A stretch of DNA of 64,000 nt from Hydra vulgaris (lineage: Eukaryota; Cnidaria; Hydrozoa; Anthoathecata; Hydridae). The translations under genes were made by a program, and so were the position numbers. Below the pieces are notes generated by a model that did no database searches, was not told the DNA's origin, and saw nothing but the letters and a program-made list of their open reading frames with translations. Below are positions 12,901 through 25,980 of the stretch, in pieces (within the stretch, counting starts at the first letter, position 1; each line of letters starts with the position of its first letter). The stretch spans positions 51,286,001 through 51,350,000 of the forward strand of contig NC_088934.1 of assembly GCF_038396675.1 (NCBI RefSeq), read 5' to 3'.

Positions 12901-12936
12901 CGAGTCCAAACTTTGCTTAAGAAGCGATGATAGGTT

Positions 12937-13323
12937 TTATAATGCCTCTTTCAATTTTTTCGCGTGTAGTTGGAGTGTAGCGTTCATTTCTTCAATCATC
13001 ATCTTATCAGCTAAATTTCTATTTGCAGTGTCTGTAAAGTGTTGATATGCGAGATCATGATGATAAGCAGCATTATCAACTCTATCTATAGGTTTACTCC
13101 ATTCTTTATATGCGTCAGTAGAAGTGAGTCTCTCATTTAAATTAGTAACAGGACCAGCAAAGTTCATTCCAGGGAAGTGCATCTCACCAGGGAATTTTGC
13201 CCATGGTAGTTTTACTTTTTTAGTTATTGAATTAATAGAGCTGACTAAGTCTCCTCCTTTCTTAGTGGATCTGACAAATTGAGTTTTTGTTGTTCCGCAA
13301 ATGTCGTAAGTTCCGCGAATCAT
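12937..13323 (-). CDS. Parvovirus-type phospholipase A2-like protein, copy B
   Basis: 128 aa, identical in sequence to copy C as read. It includes the NFAGPVTNL calcium loop and the YHHDLAY active-site helix. Divergent from the ATPase across 109 bp. Confidence 0.75.
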   Translation of the reverse strand: MIRGTYDICGTTKTQFVRSTKKGGDLVSSINSITKKVKLPWAKFPGEMHFPGMNFAGPVTNLNERLTSTDAYKEWSKPIDRVDNAAYHHDLAYQHFTDTANRNLADKMMIEEMNATLQLHAKKLKEAL

Positions 13324-13432
13324 ATTTCTATTGTTTTTGCTGACAAAATTTTGTTGATTTAGTGTATTTGTATTTTTTTTTGCATTTGATACAGCACATT
13401 ATTTTACATATAAAAAATAATTATATATAAAA

Positions 13433-14224
13433 ATGGATGTTGTCGATTTATCATGGAACGTAAAAAGAAATAAACGAAATAATAGTAAGTTGTCACCTAA
13501 AAGTATAAGAGGAATTATTGTTGGAAAGTCGGGGTGTGGTAAAACTACTTTATTACTAAATTTGCTTTTAAGACCTGGATGGTTAGATTATAATAATTTA
13601 CAAGTTTTTGGAAAATCTCTATTTCAGCCTGAATACAAAATATTAAAAAGATCTTTTGAAGAAAAATTACCAAAAGAAGTTATTCTTAATTTGTTTAAGT
13701 ATCAGGAGAAATAGAAAATGCTGAAGAAGTTATTGAAGAAGTTTTAAAAAACGTTTAATGAGAAAAATAGTAAAGTTGATATGGAGTGTAAATTTTTTGA
13801 GACAGCAGATGATGTACCAGATCCTGAAGATCTCGATGCTAATAATAATAATTTAATGATATTTGATGATTTGCAACTGACAAAGCAAAATAAATGTGAG
13901 AAGTATTATATAAGAGGGAGGCATAGTAATGTAGATTGTTTCTATCTTGCACAAAATTATTTTATGTTGCCTAGACAGACTATAAGAGAAAATGCAAATT
14001 TTATTTGTTTATTTCCACAAGATTCAAAGAATTTAAATCATATTTATAAAGATCATGTATCGAGTGATATGTCAGAGGATGAGTTTAAAAAGTTATGTAG
14101 AGCTGCATGGAAGAAAAGGCATGGATTCGTTGTAATAGATTTATCTTCTGAAAAAGATGATGGAAAGTATAGAAGTGGATTTGATAATTTTTATATTACA
14201 TCTGACTATTTTAAAGATCCTTAA
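13433..14224 (+). pseudogene. Packaging ATPase, copy B
   Basis: Walker A (GKSGCGKT) is in the first frame at 13433-13714. Walker B (LMIFDD) is in the second frame at 13781-14224. Breaks are a changed GAGAAATAG stop at about 13712 and the six-A homopolymer near 13746 that copy C shares. ATG 13433 follows TATATAAAA directly. Confidence 0.78.
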
Positions 14225-14288
14225 GATCTATAGAAAATTCTTTGATTTTTCAAAGATTCTTGATAAATAAATTTTTTAATATATAAAA

Positions 14289-15017
14289 ATGCCTTGCATA
14301 TATGTAAACGGAGACAGTAGTGAAATAGTAACTAAATTTAGTTATAGTATTGAACTGGATAAAAATAAACAATATGAAATGGCTCTAGTTGGTTTAGATA
14401 CATATTATAGTTTTCCAAATATTGATTTTTCAAATAACAATTTTAAATTCAGTCCTGATAATGCGGTGACTTGGTTTGATGTTCTACTTCCATTGGGAGC
14501 ATATGAGATTGATGATATAAATAAGTATATTGAATTACTTTTAATTAAAAACGGCAATGTAGTATCAGGAGTTCCAGCTATAACAATTGGAGCTAATAAC
14601 AATACATTACGTTCAACTTTAAATATTCACACAGGATATAAATTATATTTTACAAAAACAAACTCAATTATGACAATTTTAGGTTTTAGTTATCGAATAT
14701 ACTCAACAGGATATAATGAAAATAAAAATATTTAGAAAAAATTAAAAGTGAATACAATAAAAGTAACATCTAGTATAGTAGAAGATTCATATGTTGATGG
14801 AAAAACACAAAAAATTATATACTCATTTTTTCAAATGTCGGTCCTGGATATAAAATTTTTCAAGAACCTATTAATATATCAACGTGTATTGTTAGATTCG
14901 ATTTCAACATTAGTAAATACAATAGTTGATCAAGATGGAAATCTAATTAATTTAAGAGGTGAAAAAATTTCTATTAGATTTCACATAAGTGAAAAAAATA
15001 ATCTTATAATAAAATGA
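14289..15017 (+). pseudogene. Penton-like minor capsid protein, copy B
   Basis: The first frame (14289-14735) covers the family N-terminus, and 14748-15017 covers the C-terminal half with NLINLRGEKISIRF. The junction around 14735-14747 and a region near 14640-14740 differ from copy C by small indels and substitutions. A one-base shorter A-run at the end makes the frame overlap the next start codon. Confidence 0.72.
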
Positions 15018-15623
15018 CAAATTATACTAATGTTAAAATACATCTTTCAGAAGGACAATTGAAAAAAATTGAAAAAGCAATCAGTGAAAAGACTGGAGTT
15101 AGTATTGAATTATCACATTCAGATTTTAATGGAGAACATGCATTAGCTGTAACAAATACACAGATGAATAAAATTTCAAAAGCATATGAAGATGGTAAAG
15201 GAGTAGTGCTAAAATTAAGCAAAAAACAACTCGTGTACAATCCTAAAATAAAGAAGGGAGGATTTCTAGGAGCACTTTTACCTTTCTTAGGATCAGCTGG
15301 AAGTTTTTTAGCATCAAAAGTAATACCGTCTCTAGCAACAGGACTTCTTACAGGTGTAGGAGCTGCAACTGGAACAATCTGATTAATAAAATTGCTGGAA
15401 TGGTATTGGTAAAAAAAGATTTTATAAAGTTAGAAATGGAGAAGGAATTAAGTTCACTAAAATGGGAGGTTGATTATTTATGAGTCCATGGAAAAGTGGA
15501 GGATCATTAGGAGATGGACTATACATAAGTGCTGGAAATGGTTATGTGAGAACTGGAGCAGGTCTATTATTAGGGCCTAATTCACCATTTGCTAATATAC
15601 CTTTTTTGAATTTGATTTTGTAA
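15014..15623 (+). pseudogene. pX/pVI-like glycine-rich protein, copy B
   Basis: Intact to about 15382 (N-terminal domain and hydrophobic stretch). Small deletions near 15376-15402 and a GGA to TGA change near 15472 then break the glycine-rich tail. ATG 15014 overlaps the end of the penton-like frame. Confidence 0.65.
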
Positions 15624-15685
15624 AAAAAAGAATTTAAAAAATCAAAGACTTTTCATGAATCTAAAAAAAATCTTGATATATAAAA

Positions 15686-16165
15686 ATGGTATATCATCCT
15701 CCTACGCATAAATTTATAAGAAAAGACAAAGAGCTTTTTGGTATGAGAGGCCACTTCCAAGTTGTATTATTAATACACCTAATTATGGATTAGTAGAAAC
15801 TAGTTCGCCTTGTACTGTTATAAAAGACCCAAAATCTTATTTTGTATTTAATGACACTTTTGATAATAAGCAGGAATTAATAGTCGATGGGTCTAAATAT
15901 AAAATATTTGCACAGGAAGATATTAAACTAGCATTTATGTCACATAAAGTTATATCTTTGCAAATAGGTGTAAAAATTGATGATCCTAGTTTTGTATTAA
16001 TTTCTTTAGAAAATAGTCTAAAATTAAAAATGCTAAGTTTAGATAACAATATTGTATCAGAATCAGTTGATGATACTGTTGTGATTATTAAAAGCAATAA
16101 TTCAATTGAAGATATAACAATTCAAAAAAGGTAATGTATTATGCTATGTTAATTTAGTAAAATAA
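15686..16165 (+). pseudogene. 159-aa protein of unknown function, copy B
   Basis: Same gene as 52795-53274, with a small deletion near 15717 and an extra base near 16128. The central beta-rich part is readable. ATG 15686 follows TATATAAAA. Confidence 0.6.
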
Positions 16166-16188
16166 ATAATTTTATTTTGCTTTATAAA

Positions 16189-16585
16189 ATGGAGTATTTA
16201 AATAATTCAAATATGAATAAATTATATCCGACTTTACCAAATGAATATACTGAAATACAGCAGATAGAATCCTATTGCTTACCGTCTGAATAAGATTAGT
16301 GAAATTCAAAAAGAAATAGAAATTGAGAGAGAAATAAGATTAACATTAAGTAAAAAGTATCATCAGGCAATAAAAGTAATTTCTGCAGTTGATCTAGCGT
16401 TAATTGGAAGTACAATGGCACTAGGAACTGTTGGAATTGGTTTTTTAGCCACAATAGTAGCAACTCCAATAGCTATTATTGAATACTTACGCTATCCTGT
16501 TTATTATAATAGTGAAAGAGTTCAATTTGGAAATACTTCATATTGCGGCCACTTGTGTCTTTACTTTTTAAATGTCTCAAGCTAA
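16189..16585 (+). pseudogene. Small hydrophobic protein, copy B
   Basis: Same gene as 52376-52771. An extra base in CAGATAGAATCC (about 16268) shifts the frame. The stop still overlaps the start of the next gene at 16572. Confidence 0.6.
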
Positions 16586-17824
16586 TAACACATTTATTAG
16601 AAGAGATGGACTAAATAATATGACTGATAAACTTGATATGAGTGGTAATATAATAGAAAATGTGCCAGCTCCTATACATCTAAATGATGTTGCTACAAAA
16701 GATTATGTTGACCATATAGTACCTACTTCTCACATTTTAAAAATAGTACCAGATTCAAGTTTAACATATCTTGGATCGAAAAATCAATCTCTTCCACCAA
16801 GTACAGGTGATAAGGGAACTGATGCATATATTATATCATTTAATAACAACAACAGTGGTATCCTAAGAAAACTATGGCTAGCATTATATAAATCTTTTAC
16901 TACTGGACCACCTGTAGCAGGTAACGTATTTCTTAAAATATATGCAGATGGCGAACTTCGCATAGGAAATTTAGCTTATACTACAACTAATACTGGAATG
17001 GATACAAATGGTCTAAGCCTGTGATTTTTTGTGTTCTCCACTTGGTGGCCCATTTTATGCTAACTCTTTGCAAGGATGTAATATGCATACTCCTACTCAA
17101 TTTGGAGGATACTTTACATTTGATATGCCATTTAAAAATACTTTAAAAATTGAACTTTATAACGCTACTGTAGTTTTTCTTAACTATTGGATACAACCTT
17201 TTGTTGCTAGAAATCCATCATTACCACCTTACATCGCAGATCTTACTTTACGATCTGATGTATTTAGATATACTAACACATCTTATTGTAATGAATAGAG
17301 ATCCGATAGATACTGCAGGAAAGGGTATTGGGGTTTATTTAAAATATATTAGAATGTATATTATTGGTATATCTGGAAATTGGTGGGAATCAAGAGTACG
17401 AATGTACGATGGTAGCGCTCCTCCTAAACATGCTAACAATTCTATAACACCTTGGACTCCATACAACTATGCTAATTATTCATTATCTAGTGGATATGTA
17501 GATGCAAATAATCAGTCTAGTAATAGTACATGTATTTTCATGTCATCTGGATTAGAAGATTTTTATCTTACATCGTGGAATAGTACTAATCTTACTTCAT
17601 TTAATAATGAAGAATCAGGATTATTAGCTCAAATAAACTCTAATGGTAATACAGCACCATCAATTGATTCAGCAGCTACTATCTCATTTTACAGAAATTT
17701 TAAAGATTCTATGCCTAGTGTTGGTCCAGGAAGAAGGTTTGTAGTAACATTAAACTCTGGTGATGAACAAGTTGGACAATCTGGAAGTTTTTATGTCATT
17801 GGTGTAGCTTACTATTACAGTTAA
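16572..17824 (+). pseudogene. DUF2961-like fibre/capsid protein, copy B
   Basis: Readable in three blocks: 16572-17024 (fibre-like N-terminus and the YADGE strand), 17029-17298 (PLGGPFYA to the MPFKNTL block) and 17201-17824 (GKGIGVY, WWESRVRMYDG, SSGLEDFYL). Breaks are an inserted A at about 17016 and a changed patch at 17296-17310, both absent from copy C. Confidence 0.72.
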
Positions 17825-17832
17825 AATCGATC

Positions 17833-17935
17833 ATAAAAGTTGTGGTCAATTGGACATCTTAAAATATATATAAAAATGTGGCTGGATAAATGGTCGAAAA
17901 TAAAAATGAGCCAGAATCGGCCTTTTCCTACTACT
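17833..17935. repeat. Right TIR of copy B
   Basis: Ends TTTTCCTACTACT before AATCAG. It contains AATATATATAAAAATG, the same box as before the structural genes. Confidence 0.9.
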
Positions 17936-19080
17936 AATCAGTTTCCATTTTATACTTGAGTACAATTTATATTTATGTAAGCACGATATATTAATTCTAC
18001 TTTGCTTGTAAAATGCTTCTGATGATGTAATCATTGTGTTCTTCTTTTAGAAGCCTTGTTTGTATTTTATAAACATGTAATACGTATATTATGTCAAATG
18101 TAAGCAAAATATGTCAGCAGATGTTTCCCAAGCACCTTTACTAGCGTTAAACAGCATCGCAGATGTTCTAATAGTACTAAACCTCACCAATTATGATATT
18201 AGTCTCCTAACACGAAAATATTGTTAAATAGCCAGATTATTGTGGTAGAATTTTAAAATGTTGCCAAAAAGTTAGCTCATAAACTCTCTGTACATAAAAC
18301 ATTCAAAAAACACACATCCATTCATTAAGTCCTGATTTGTCTTCAGCTGAAAGACACGTGACGCTTGTAATTAGTGGTTACTAGGGTATCCGCAATGGAG
18401 AATTTAGTCAGGATCCCGCAGTGCTCTCATTTCTTATTTCCATTCAAAAAAGTAGTGCATTCATTTCTCATTTCCACGCCAACTAGTTAGCTCAACCGCA
18501 AACACCTAACTGCCTACCAACAATCTGTAACACTTTGAGGCTTGTTCTATGCAACAAAATCGAGATCTTTTATCAAGTTCTTTAAAAAACACTAGCACTG
18601 ACATTTCTTGTATAACTGAATGATGGTGAACCCAATTAATAAGCAATGTATAATTTCTCAAACCACTAGTAATTAAACTTACATAAACACTGAACGTCAG
18701 GATCACATAGGTATTTGTACTAATGCAGCTATAATAATAATTAAACATCTAAATATATACATAAACGAAAAACATTCAAATAAAACTTAACAAATAAAAC
18801 TCACAATCAACTCCTTGCCAAAATAAGTACCCTAACAAGTGATCAAATAAATGTTGCTCTTGTATACCCAAAATACCTACGCTAAAGATACTCCTTCTGT
18901 TTAATAACATGCGTTTACACCGCGGTTTGGTTGAAAAAAAGAATTGCGACGCATCATATCGACTTGCACAGTTCATTAATCTAATAATTACTAGCTTTGC
19001 GATGTACCAATGAAACAAAGAAACATTAGTTGACTGACCGTATGAAATGCAAGCCACCTACAACAACCTTTTATTATTCC

Positions 19081-19137
19081 ACAACTTCTGCTCAAAACAC
19101 TAATGCCAACAACTTCTGCTCAAAACACTAATGCCAA
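19081..19137. repeat. Tandem duplication of a 28-bp unit
   Basis: The unit AACTTCTGCTCAAAACACTA followed by ATGCCAAC occurs twice head to tail. Mirrored at about 49836-49892. Confidence 0.8.
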
Positions 19138-20330
19138 CGCTAAGGAAAAGGAAAACAAAGCTTTTCAACCCCAAACTTTTGATAAAGCCATATCTTCAAA
19201 TCTTTAATTAAGAACGTCAGCAACTAATTTTATTTGGCCTTTGTATTGAGTAGAAAGTACTTGGTAAATTGTAAACTAATCACCAAAGAATAGGTATTGG
19301 TAACAAATACTTCCACTCTGGAAAAACAAATTTTCAGCCAGAAATCTAATAAAAGACAAGTTACTGCTTCTATCTTTTAGAAACCAATCAATTAAACAAT
19401 TATTTGCAAAATATCTGTTGCGATAAGAACCAAACTAAACTTTCATTTTTCATTGATCGTCAAGCAGACGTGCCTACTACATCCTATGTTAAATAGCAAC
19501 TAAGTTGCATCTTCTACCAACTCAGCAAACTTCGTAAAAAAAAACACAATTTGTCTATTATAAATAAATTTTGGTTTATAGATAACATATACATAAAATA
19601 ATATTTCATTAACAAATAAAACCTAAAAAAAACATGTTTAAACATATATTTTAAAGTAATATATTCATTATTTTCTTTTTTGCATAGGAATGGAAGTTTC
19701 CATTTTTTTAATTCTTCAAAAAGACTCTTTAAAAGAAATAATTTGTTTAAAACAGTTTAAAACAACAACTCATTTTATGACTCTTTTTTTATAATTATCA
19801 CAGAGATTTTTTAAGTGAAACTTAGACAAGTTTTAGCTTTATATTCAGGCTTTTTACGAATAATTAAGGCATTATTCGATTCATTTTTATGCATTAACGG
19901 AACTGAGATAGCCAATTTTATAAAACTTTCCTGAAAATTTTATTTGCCGTCTAACGTAGAATCAGGTCAAATTAATCATAAATAATTATGTATTTTTTTG
20001 GCCTTATTTACGGTAAAAAAAAAAAAACAACTCTAAAAACGTTTGATTAAAAGAGTTCTCTCAATTTTGTTTGTTTCAAAAAATGAATCCTGAAGTTCAT
20101 TTCAAAGTGGTTTTTGTTCATTCAAAGTGGTTCAAAGTTCATTTCAAAGTGGTTATAGCGGAGAAAAGCTTTTTTATTTACTTATTTTGCTTAAATTCCT
20201 CATAAAACCTAATCCTTAAACATTTTTCTGATACATATCTATAAATATATTTCGTATGGTGGGGCATAAGACATTAAAGTCAATAAAAAAATATACTATA
20301 ATATTTTGTTGTGGTTTCTTTTGGTATATC

Positions 20331-20377
20331 GGGACCAACCTTAGGTACTCCTATGGTTGGTCCCAGCCATAGGAGTA
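20331..20377. repeat. Complex hairpin GGGACCAACC / GGTTGGTCCC
   Basis: The stem GGGACCAACC (20331) pairs with GGTTGGTCCC (20355-20364). An alternative stem TACTCCTATGG (20346) pairs with CCATAGGAGTA (20367). Two mutually exclusive foldings are possible. Mirrored at about 48596-48642. Confidence 0.7.
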
Positions 20378-20644
20378 CATATTTCATAGGAGTAAATATT
20401 TCAAAAATACCATAAGGGTTGTTTTTGTAGCCTGATATATCCGATTTTAGATTCGGTTATGTTTTTTATATAAAGACTACGGTAGTAGTTAGTCCTACCC
20501 ACACGAATACATGCTGTGTATATTTAGGAGGTAAGTGGGCACAATATTTATTTCCAACGTATTTAAGTTAAAAAAACAATTTTTACAATTGAATTTTATT
20601 TTTTTTTTAAAGAAAGGTTACATTAAAGTTTTTAGCCAAGACTT

Positions 20645-21150
20645 TTATTCTATTGTCTGAAATTTTAGACAATAATCAACAACAGCCAGTAATTTAGCTT
20701 GGGTATGTTTTTCGTTTCTGAAAGTTTCAATGAGGTATTGACCAAGTTTATTAGCACGTTCTGCACAGTCATTCACGACGAGAAAACCAGTGATGTAATT
20801 TTTAATCCTAGTATAACCAGGAAATAAGTCCCAGTTTGATGAACTGATTTCCAGCCATTCTGACTCATGTAATGTCATTTTTATTAAATCAAAGAAAAAT
20901 CAGCTTTCAAGACCAGTATAATCTTTAAATATTTTATTATTTTATTTTCATTGTCAATAAAAATTTCAGCACTGAGTTTTTCAATGTAAAAACTGGCAGG
21001 CTTAGCTATTTGAGATAATTTAATAGCTATTTATATAACTGATCTACAGAAAAACATTTATCAGCAAGACACATTACCAAAATTTTCTTGTTTAAACACC
21101 AACTGTGTTTTTTAAGTGACTTCAAACAGCTTCTGCTGGTTAAAGACAGA
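20645..21150 (-). pseudogene. Fragment of a recurrent uncharacterised animal protein family
   Basis: The 77-aa frame 20645-20878 carries LVVNDCAERANKLGQ and LLAVVDYCLKF. Upstream on the same strand (to about 21150) another readable piece carries LKKHSWCLNKKILV. I recall this pairing (a HxWYLTEEL-like motif followed by VNDxAERG) from many uncharacterised cnidarian and arthropod proteins, probably transposon-linked. Stops separate the pieces, and the upstream part is cut by the TA array. Function unknown. Confidence 0.4.
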
Positions 21151-21204
21151 ATTTAGAATATGGTATCATTTCATTAATAGTTTTAAGATCATAGAAGGAT
21201 ATAA

Positions 21205-21208
<4 letters not shown>

Positions 21209-21286
<78 letters not shown>

Positions 21287-21313
21287 TTATTTATTTATTT
21301 ATATATTTATGTA

Positions 21314-21330
<17 letters not shown>
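21209..21330. repeat. TA microsatellite with ATTT tail
   Basis: About 37 TA units followed by TTTA repeats. Mirrored at 47640-47755. Confidence 0.9.
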
Positions 21331-21345
<15 letters not shown>

Positions 21346-21346
<1 letters not shown>

Positions 21347-21470
21347 TGTAACAGCTAAATAATTATTCAGATATATTTCAATTATATAACAGAAGTTTAA
21401 CGCTTCCTGGGGGATGATTACCGATGATTACTTAAAATATCTAAACATTGATTACATTAAATTAATTAAA
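21346..21470. repeat. Direct repeat 5' of the LINE (solo LINE 3' end?)
   Basis: Shares GTTTAACGCTTCCTGGGGGA and the surrounding 120 bp with 25847-25980, in the same orientation, both followed by TA runs. Best read as the 3' end of another LINE copy of the same family upstream of the longer copy. Mirrored near 47510-47635. Confidence 0.65.
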
Positions 21471-21476
21471 TATATA

Positions 21477-21956
<480 letters not shown>

Positions 21957-22714
21957 GTCTTCAAAAGTTATTGATGCAACAAATATCAGTTTTTCCTTTA
22001 AGCATGACTATACTGGATTTGGACAAGAAAACACCAACTTTACTAAGCTAGACAAAGCAGTATTTGCAGCATTCCAATATATGCAATTGGCAAAAAAATT
22101 ATTATATGAGAAAGTAATTGATCAAGAAATTACAATAAATGAACTGAAGATTCAAGTAGAAAAAAACCAGAACAAATTGGAATCTAAAACGTTCAGTGAT
22201 GCACTCATCGATAAGTCTACTTAAAGCAAGCAACAACGTCAGTAGATATGTTCACTAATTTTAACTGTAAATAAACACGCCCAATCAAGAGAATTAAATG
22301 ACATTGTTATTGGAATCTTAGAAAATAACACAGTTGAGGATAGTAAACAAGTGATGGATTTTTTTGGCGCTGTTGGATTAGAAAATGTTAAAATTAAGCA
22401 TATTCGCAGACTAAAATCAAGCAAGCTAAAAGCAACATCAAATAATTCTAACTCTAACATTATCCAAGTATCTCTCTCAAATAAAATAGAGAAAGAGTTA
22501 GTTCTAAACACCTGCAGACATCATACCATTAAGCAATATGAGAAAGCTTTTTTTCACAAAGATAGAACTCCTGCTGAGCAGGGTTATTTTAATGCCAAGC
22601 GATCACAAATAGTCAAACGAAATGAAGAACTTAAAGATGCAGGGCTGCTAGATCAGCCATTTCGGAATGTCATCCATCGTCGCACCGGTAAAATTGTCTG
22701 CATCCAACGAAATT
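21957..22714 (+). pseudogene. LINE ORF1 (nucleic-acid-binding protein)
   Basis: Readable in pieces. First come a helical coiled-coil segment ([20 protein letters not shown]) and a shift near 22215. A domain with VGLENVKIKHIRRLK and EKELVLNTCRHHT follows, then KDRTPAEQGYFNAKRSQ. The last block is typical of ORF1 proteins of CR1/Jockey-like LINEs. No ATG is seen at the left, where the TA array begins. Confidence 0.6.
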
Positions 22715-25700
22715 GAATCGACCAGAAATAAACAGTATGTTTTTAAATCAACAACACTCGCGATCAATAGTAAACGAAGTAACATCAATAGTAGCGATAA
22801 TGAAGGAGACAGAACATCAGCTACCAGCTCAATTTCATCTATCACACCTAAAAATTTCGAAACCTGAGATACACCAGAAAAGTAATAATAAACGAATTCG
22901 CCCATCAAGATTGAAATTAAAGTCAAAACCCAACCTCTCACAGTTATCTTCACAATCATCAACTTCATCTTCATTAATATCAGAACAATTATGTTTCTGG
23001 GCAAACAATCCATGTTCATTAAACAATTCAAAAAAAGGAGAGCTTATAGCTAGAATTACATCTAAGCCAATCAGAGAGAGCAAAGGAGGAGGCGTTGCAA
23101 TATACACAAGAAGTGATATAATTACAACAGAAGTTAGAAATAAGCAACTCAATTCTAAAGCTATTGAGAAAGTATGGTGTATAATCAAATTTGATGGCGA
23201 ATCATTGTTACTAGGTTGTATATATAGACCTCATGACATTAATGACATTGTCCTTACTCAAACAATTGAATCAATTACAGCGGCCAAACAGGCCATGTTA
23301 ACTTATAACTGCTTCTCAATGTTATTATATGGTGATTTTAATTTAGGCCACACATGGTATGAGTCTATTGAAATAAATGGTAAAGTCGCAACCGTCGGAC
23401 ATGTGATCGATTAATGCCCCAGAGATTTGAGATTCCAATCTTGTTTAGAAGATAATAACTTAACAGAGCTAATAAAATTTCCAACTTACCGTCGTTCGAA
23501 TCTTGTTGAACCGTCATCAACACTTGACCTAATTATTAGTGATGATCCAGATAGCTTCATAAAAGTCTTAGAAGATGACCCACTTGGATTTACAAAAACA
23601 TGTCAATCACACTGTGTTACTGTTGGTATATTGGCTGTTCATTTAAAAGAAACAGCACCAAAACTCTCACGTCCTCATCTTATCTAGAGTCGAGCAGACT
23701 ATGATGCAATATCAACCAAATTAGCTTCAAACAACTGGCATACCATGTTCAAAGGTCATACAGCTAACGATAATTTTACCTTGCTTGTTAATATCTACAA
23801 GAAATACATTAAAGAACACATACCATCAACTTTAGTTCCACCTAAAATAAAAAATGCACTGTGGGTTACACCAGAGGTAAAAGCAGCAGTAAAAGGAAAA
23901 CATACGTTATGGCTCAAGAAGACTTAGTTTATGCATCTAAGTCTAATCCAAAATGCCTACACTTACATATTCGCAGCAAACAACGAGTTCCTGAACAAAA
24001 TCGCAGGCTACAAACAACGAACAACTCAAACACTACAAAAAAAGACGAAGTTTGCACATTACTAAACAATTATTTCAAGTGTTTGCAGTTGAACAAGATA
24101 GTTCTATGCCCCATTTTGATCTACGCACACAAATCATATGTCAGTTTGATGAAAACAGTATTCATTAGCATGAAGTAGATAAAAGGATTATCTGAAAATA
24201 AAGCCATGGGTTACGACGAACTTCATCCACGTGTTCTTAAAAGTGTGCAACATCTTTTGCAATCCCAATCACAATGATCTATAAGAAATCTATATCCATA
24301 GGTGAAGTTCCAGATTTGTGGAAAAAATCTAATGTTACACCTGATTTTAAAAAAGGAAGGAAACTTCAGCGATCAAATTACAGACCAATATCAGTAACAT
24401 TCATAGTCTGCAAAGTCATGGAAAGTCTCATACATGATTGTGTAATGAAGTTTTGCACAAAACATAATCTTTAATCCAAAGCTCAACATGGTTTTGTTCC
24501 TAAGCGAGGGTGTGTCACAAATCCTCTTGAATCACATGATATACTTACACAAAGCATGCACCTATGGTTTCCTGCCGATGTAATTTATACAGACTTTGCT
24601 AAAGCATTTGACAAAGTTCCACACAGGCATCTGTTACACCTGTTATGGCATTAGTAACACCCTGGTTAAATGGGTTAAGAACTGGTTAACTGGTAGGCAA
24701 CAGATAGTAGTATTAGACGGAATAACATCTGAGTGGGTCCCTATGACTAACGGTGTGCCACAGGGCTCAGTCCTTGGTCCACTATTATTTGTTTTATTCA
24801 TTAATGATTTGCCGGATACTATTGTTCACCACACAAAACTTTATGCCGATGATGGTAAAATTATCGGAATCATCAAATCTGCAAGATGCCAACCTTCTTC
24901 AAGCTGACATAGATAAAATGGTCGCACAAGTGGTTAATGCCTTTTAACATCGATAAACGCAGAGTTGTGCATGTTGGACGCAATAACAAGTCAACATGCT
25001 CCTACACAATGGCGCAGGTAGATGGAACTCGTTGTACACTGGAAGAAATAATAGTTGAACGAGACCTTGGGATTATCGTTTGACTTAAAGGTCAAAACTC
25101 AAGTTGAAACAGCCGTCTCAATTGCGAATCAAATGTTCAATCGTCTCCGAAAAGCTTTTCGTAGCTGCTGACTAGTTTTATGGAAAACACTGTACCTTGC
25201 ATATATTCGTCCACATCTAGATTTTGCAGTACAGGTCTGGTCTTCTCACCTAAAAAATGATATTGTGATGATGGAGAAAGTGCAAAGGCGTGTAACAAAA
25301 ATATTATCTGAGATAAAACATTAACCATATGAGGAAAGACTACAAAAGCTGAAACTAACATCGCTTGAGGATCGGAGGGAACGAGGCGACTTAACCCAGC
25401 AGTTTAAACTTACTCAACAGATTGACGAAGTTAACTTTCATTTCCCTCAAATTCTACTAAATTTAAAAACAAATTATAATCTTCGTGGACACAATCAGCA
25501 ATTAATACCTCAACTAGTCAAAGGTTGCATTGAACGAGAAAACTTTTTTACAAATAGAGTAACAAAACACTGAAACGCTCTTTCACAGCAAGTAGTTGAT
25601 TCACCATCTGTACATTTATTTAAAGAATTTTTATTGTAACTTTCTTGACCAGCTGCTTTCTGCAGCTTAACTGGGTCAACATAGAGGAGCCTGATGTAGC

Positions 25701-25730
25701 TCCTCTTCATTGGTTTAAATTACATTTACA
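22713..25730 (+). pseudogene. LINE ORF2: truncated endonuclease and reverse transcriptase
   Basis: 22713-23414 holds the second half of the apurinic endonuclease (GGGVAIYTRSD, GCIYRPH, YGDFNL). The part between NSKKGELIAR and GGGVAIY, which should carry the first catalytic residues, is missing. 23427-23687 ends the endonuclease (STLDLIISD). The reverse transcriptase runs from 24274 (NYRPISVTFIVCKVME), through [12 protein letters not shown] (24592), [14 protein letters not shown] (24751) and the active-site box LYADD (24841). The C-terminal YIRPHLDFAVQVW region starts near 25200. Numerous stops. Confidence 0.78.
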
Positions 25731-25846
25731 CTACATAGAATTGTTTTTGTATTCTTCAATATAAACTTGATAGGGCATGGGTTACTTTAGTGCACACTTG
25801 TATTTACACGGACTTACACTAATTTTATAATAAATAAATAAATATA

Positions 25847-25980
25847 TTGTAAGTACTAAATAATTATTCAGATATATTTTAATTATATAACTAGGAGTTT
25901 AACGCTTCCTGGGGGATGATTACCGATGATAGTCTTGAAATATCTATATAATGATTACATTAAAATAACTAAATACATAT
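25847..25980. repeat. LINE 3' end, direct repeat partner of 21346-21470
   Basis: Contains the same GTTTAACGCTTCCTGGGGGA core and leads into TA-rich sequence at 25975-26095, interrupted by ATATTTTATGAT repeats. Mirrored at 42960-43110. Confidence 0.7.

Larger units (their letters stand above)
11758..17935. mobile_element. Virus-like element, copy B (complete length, more frameshifts)
   Basis: A 6178-bp inverted copy of 51028-57215 with the same boundaries. TIRs are 11758-11860 and 17833-17935; the AATCAG duplication lies at 11752-11757 and 17936-17941. Flanks match copy C, so this is a duplicated insertion rather than an independent one. Only the phospholipase gene is clearly uninterrupted. 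Confidence 0.88.
17942..20640. other. Unassigned region of the left arm
   Basis: Small open frames (18506-18748, 18776-19057, minus strand) show no recognisable domain and no conserved start context. They are mirrored at 49907-50458, but that reflects duplication, not selection. The region contains a 28-bp tandem duplication, short AAAGTGG repeats near 20090-20160 and a hairpin at 20331-20377. Confidence 0.5.

Noticed and set aside
17876..17955. Short open frame in the right TIR of copy B after a TATATAAAAATG box (starts MWLDKWSKIK)
   Set aside because: The other TIR has TTG instead of ATG and a stop after five codons, so it is not conserved between the two ends.
18506..19057. Minus-strand open frames of 80 and 93 aa, mirrored at 49907-50458
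   Set aside because: No domain, no consistent start context. The mirror copy differs by frame-changing edits, and AT-rich DNA gives such frames by chance.
22648..23188. Antisense frames of 117-127 aa over the LINE
   Set aside because: Shadows of the endonuclease region on the opposite strand.
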